Source: Planctomycetota bacterium (GTDB lineage Bacteria > Planctomycetota > Phycisphaerae > UBA1845 > UTPLA1). From it: a stretch of DNA of 54,292 nucleotides. Positions within the stretch are counted from its first letter, which is position 1, and each line of letters begins with the position of its first letter. Shown piece by piece: positions 52,918 to 54,292 of this stretch. The notes beneath the pieces were generated by a model. It ran no database searches. It worked only from the letters and a program-made list of their open reading frames with translations, and was not told the DNA's origin. Location of the stretch: contig JADJRI010000029.1 of NCBI GenBank assembly GCA_016712275.1, positions 1 to 54,292 of the forward strand, given 5' to 3'. The translations under genes were made by a program, and so were the position numbers.

Positions 52918-54292
52918 TTACGGAATAAGCGGCTGGCCATCCATCTCTCTGGGCTGCGCCACGCCCCCCAGTTTTAGCAGCGTCGGCGCAATATCCGCGA
53001 GCCGACCGGCTGTTCGCAGCTTGATGCCGTTCATTCTGGCTGTTGCGCCAATCGGCTCGCCGCTGGTCAGGTCGTAGCTGCCTTTGTAACGATCGTCGAC
53101 GACGATGAGGTCCACGTCGTAGGTCGTGTGGGCCGTGTGCGGGCCGCCGGTGGCGGGGTCGATCATCTGCTCGCAGTTGCCGTGGTCGGCTGTCACGATG
53201 GCGGCGCCGCCTTTGGCGATCACCGCGTCGACCACACGACCGACGCAGGCATCGACGGTTTCTACCGCGCGGATGGCGGCGTCGAGTTTGCCGGTGTGGC
53301 CGACCATGTCGCGCCGTTGGCGTAGTTGAGCACGAAGAGTTCGTACTTGTCGCTGGCGATGCGGCGGAGCATTTCTTCGGTGACGCCGAGGGCGCTCATT
53401 TCCGGTTTCTGGTCGTAGGTCGTCACATCGCGCGGGCTGGGGATGATCTGGCGGTCTTCGCCGGGGAACGGCTCGTCGCGGTAGTCGTTGAAGAAGAATG
53501 TGACGTGCGGATATTTTTCGGTCTCGGCACAGCGGAACTGGGTGAGGCCGAGTGCCGACCAGTAGGCACCAAGGATGTTTGCCATCTTCGGCGGCCGAGT
53601 GAAGGCGACCTGGACGGGCAGGCCTTTTTCGTAGTCGCACATCGTGCAGTAATAGAGATTCGCCAATTTTCGGGCCGCGGTCGAAGCCGAGCAGCGAGTG
53701 CGGCGGTGCGGCCTCGTGGTGAGTGGGGGCGGCGGACTCAGGCTTGTGGCTGGAGACGGAATCGGGATTCGGCGCTTTTGCTTTGGGGCTTACTTCTTGA
53801 ACGTTCGCTGGGTCGGGGTGGGTGGCAAAGGGAAACGTGTCGTACACGAATGCCTTGGTGATTTCGCGGGGGCGGTCGCCGCGGAAGTTGAAAAAGATGA
53901 CGGCGTCGCCGGCGCGAATTCGGCCGGTATCTCCGTCGACACCCGCAGTAACGGATGGCGTGACGAATTCATCGCCTGCCATGGAAGTGGAACTGGGGTT
54001 GTCATAGTAATGTTGGATAGCTGCGTCGGCAGATGAGAAAGTTGGCCACTCACAACATCCGCTGCGGCCTTCGACCAACACGTCGTAGGCCATTTGAACC
54101 CGATCCCAGCGATTATCTCGATCCATCGCATAGTACCGGCCAATTATGGTGGCAACGTCATTGATGCCGCGCTTGCGGCATTCGTCATGGATCTCATTGA
54201 GGTAGCCCATGCCCGAATTCGGCGGCGTGTCGCGGCCATCCATAATGGCATGAATGAAAACACGGTCGCCGGGAAATCGCAACTTAACGCTC
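52918..54292 (-). CDS. gpmI: 2,3-bisphosphoglycerate-independent phosphoglycerate mutase (5' end outside window, two frameshifts)
   Basis: The frame enters from the window edge; the first 110-120 residues or so are missing. Recognisable parts: FIHAIMDGRDTPPNSG, IGRYYAMDRDNRWDRV, FFNFRGDRPREITKAF, NYAN then DMVGHTGKLDAAIRAVE, and the metal site IVTADHGNCEQM. The middle is out of frame between about 53667 (one extra T) and 53308-53315 (one base missing or two extra); the shifted frame supplies LYYCTMCDYEKGLPVQVAF. A His/Pro/Ala-rich insert of about 35-45 residues (PNPDSVSSHKPESAAP) lies before GFDRGPK. The enzyme interconverts 3- and 2-phosphoglycerate using Mn2+. It ends QPLIP at 52918. Confidence 0.93.
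   Translation of the reverse strand, partial: SVKLRFPGDRVFIHAIMDGRDTPPNSGMGYLNEIHDECRKRGINDVATIIGRYYAMDRDNRWDRVQMAYDVLVEGRSGCCEWPTFSSADAAIQHYYDNPSSTSMAGDEFVTPSVTAGVDGDTGRIRAGDAVIFFNFRGDRPREITKAFVYDTFPFATHPDPANVQEVSPKAKAPNPDSVSSHKPESAAPTHHEAAPPHSLLGFDRGPKIGESLLLHDVRLRKRPARPGRLHSAAEDGKHPWCLLVGTRPHPVPLCRDRKISARHILLQRLPRRAVPRRRPPDHPQPARCDDLRPETGNERPRRHRRNAPPHRQRQVRTLRAQLRQRRDMVGHTGKLDAAIRAVETVDACVGRVVDAVIAKGGAAIVTADHGNCEQMIDPATGGPHTAHTTYDVDLIVVDDRYKGSYDLTSGEPIGATARMNGIKLRTAGRLADIAPTLLKLGGVAQPREMDGQPLIP

Overview
The window looks like a chromosomal segment of a planctomycete, probably close to Phycisphaerae. The reasons are several zinc-ribbon membrane proteins with CPYC...CPECG-type motifs, a bacterial-type (type A) RNase P RNA, a bacterial Topo VI A subunit, many SD-led short lipoproteins, and dispersed GC-rich palindromes of the CACCGGCG(N3)CGCCGGTG kind that I associate with planctomycete genomes. 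The lineage is inference. No rRNA or other phylogenetic marker is present to settle it. By eye, base composition is moderately GC-rich, with AT-rich patches around 25.4-26.5 kb, 27.7-28.3 kb and 48.7-49.0 kb.

Layout. 1-3.1 kb: minus-strand row of WG-repeat, lipoprotein and small envelope/stress genes. 3.6-6.5 kb: DinB-like, CYTH, SDR and NUDIX genes on plus. 6.5-12.4 kb: minus-strand transporters (MFS, Ca2+/H+ antiporter) and zinc-ribbon membrane proteins. 12.6-13.7 kb: Topo VI subunit A, facing rho across a shared terminator. 13.9-23.6 kb: rho, coaE, dtd, a WYL regulator, a large membrane protein, a TolC-type protein, rnpB and a sigma factor, all minus. 23.7-29.9 kb: accessory, repeat-rich island with tandem 0.5-kb repeats, Rhs remnants, a Kelch gene, an IS630-type element and 0.29-kb tandem repeats. 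30-36.7 kb: membrane protein, lipoprotein, thyA-folA, a phosphodiesterase-like protein, DinB, TetR and SnoaL. 37.1-44.3 kb: tRNA-Gln, then the housekeeping run glmU-prs-rplY-pth-rpsF-ssb-rpsR-rplI-dnaB. 44.6-48.6 kb: ugd, a secreted beta-helix protein and a methyltransferase. 49.3-52 kb: B12-dependent ribonucleotide reductase. The window ends in a VOC protein and a partial gpmI.

Function. The thyA/folA pair (dTMP and folate) and nrdJ (dNTPs) serve DNA synthesis. The glmU-dnaB block joins envelope precursor and PRPP synthesis with ribosomal proteins and the replicative helicase. The most specific regulatory signals I can read are a pair of NrdR-box-like sites 31 bp apart far upstream of nrdJ, and a TetR gene whose promoter spacer is itself a palindromic operator, probably giving a leaderless autoregulated mRNA.

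Quality warning. At least nine otherwise well-conserved genes carry single-base frameshifts or an in-frame stop, including thyA, nrdJ (two), gpmI (two), the Topo VI A gene, the MFS gene, cax, the WYL regulator and a DinB gene. Several lie in short homopolymers. I think uncorrected sequencing or assembly errors are the likeliest cause. Gene spans are given for the restored reading, with the break positions stated.
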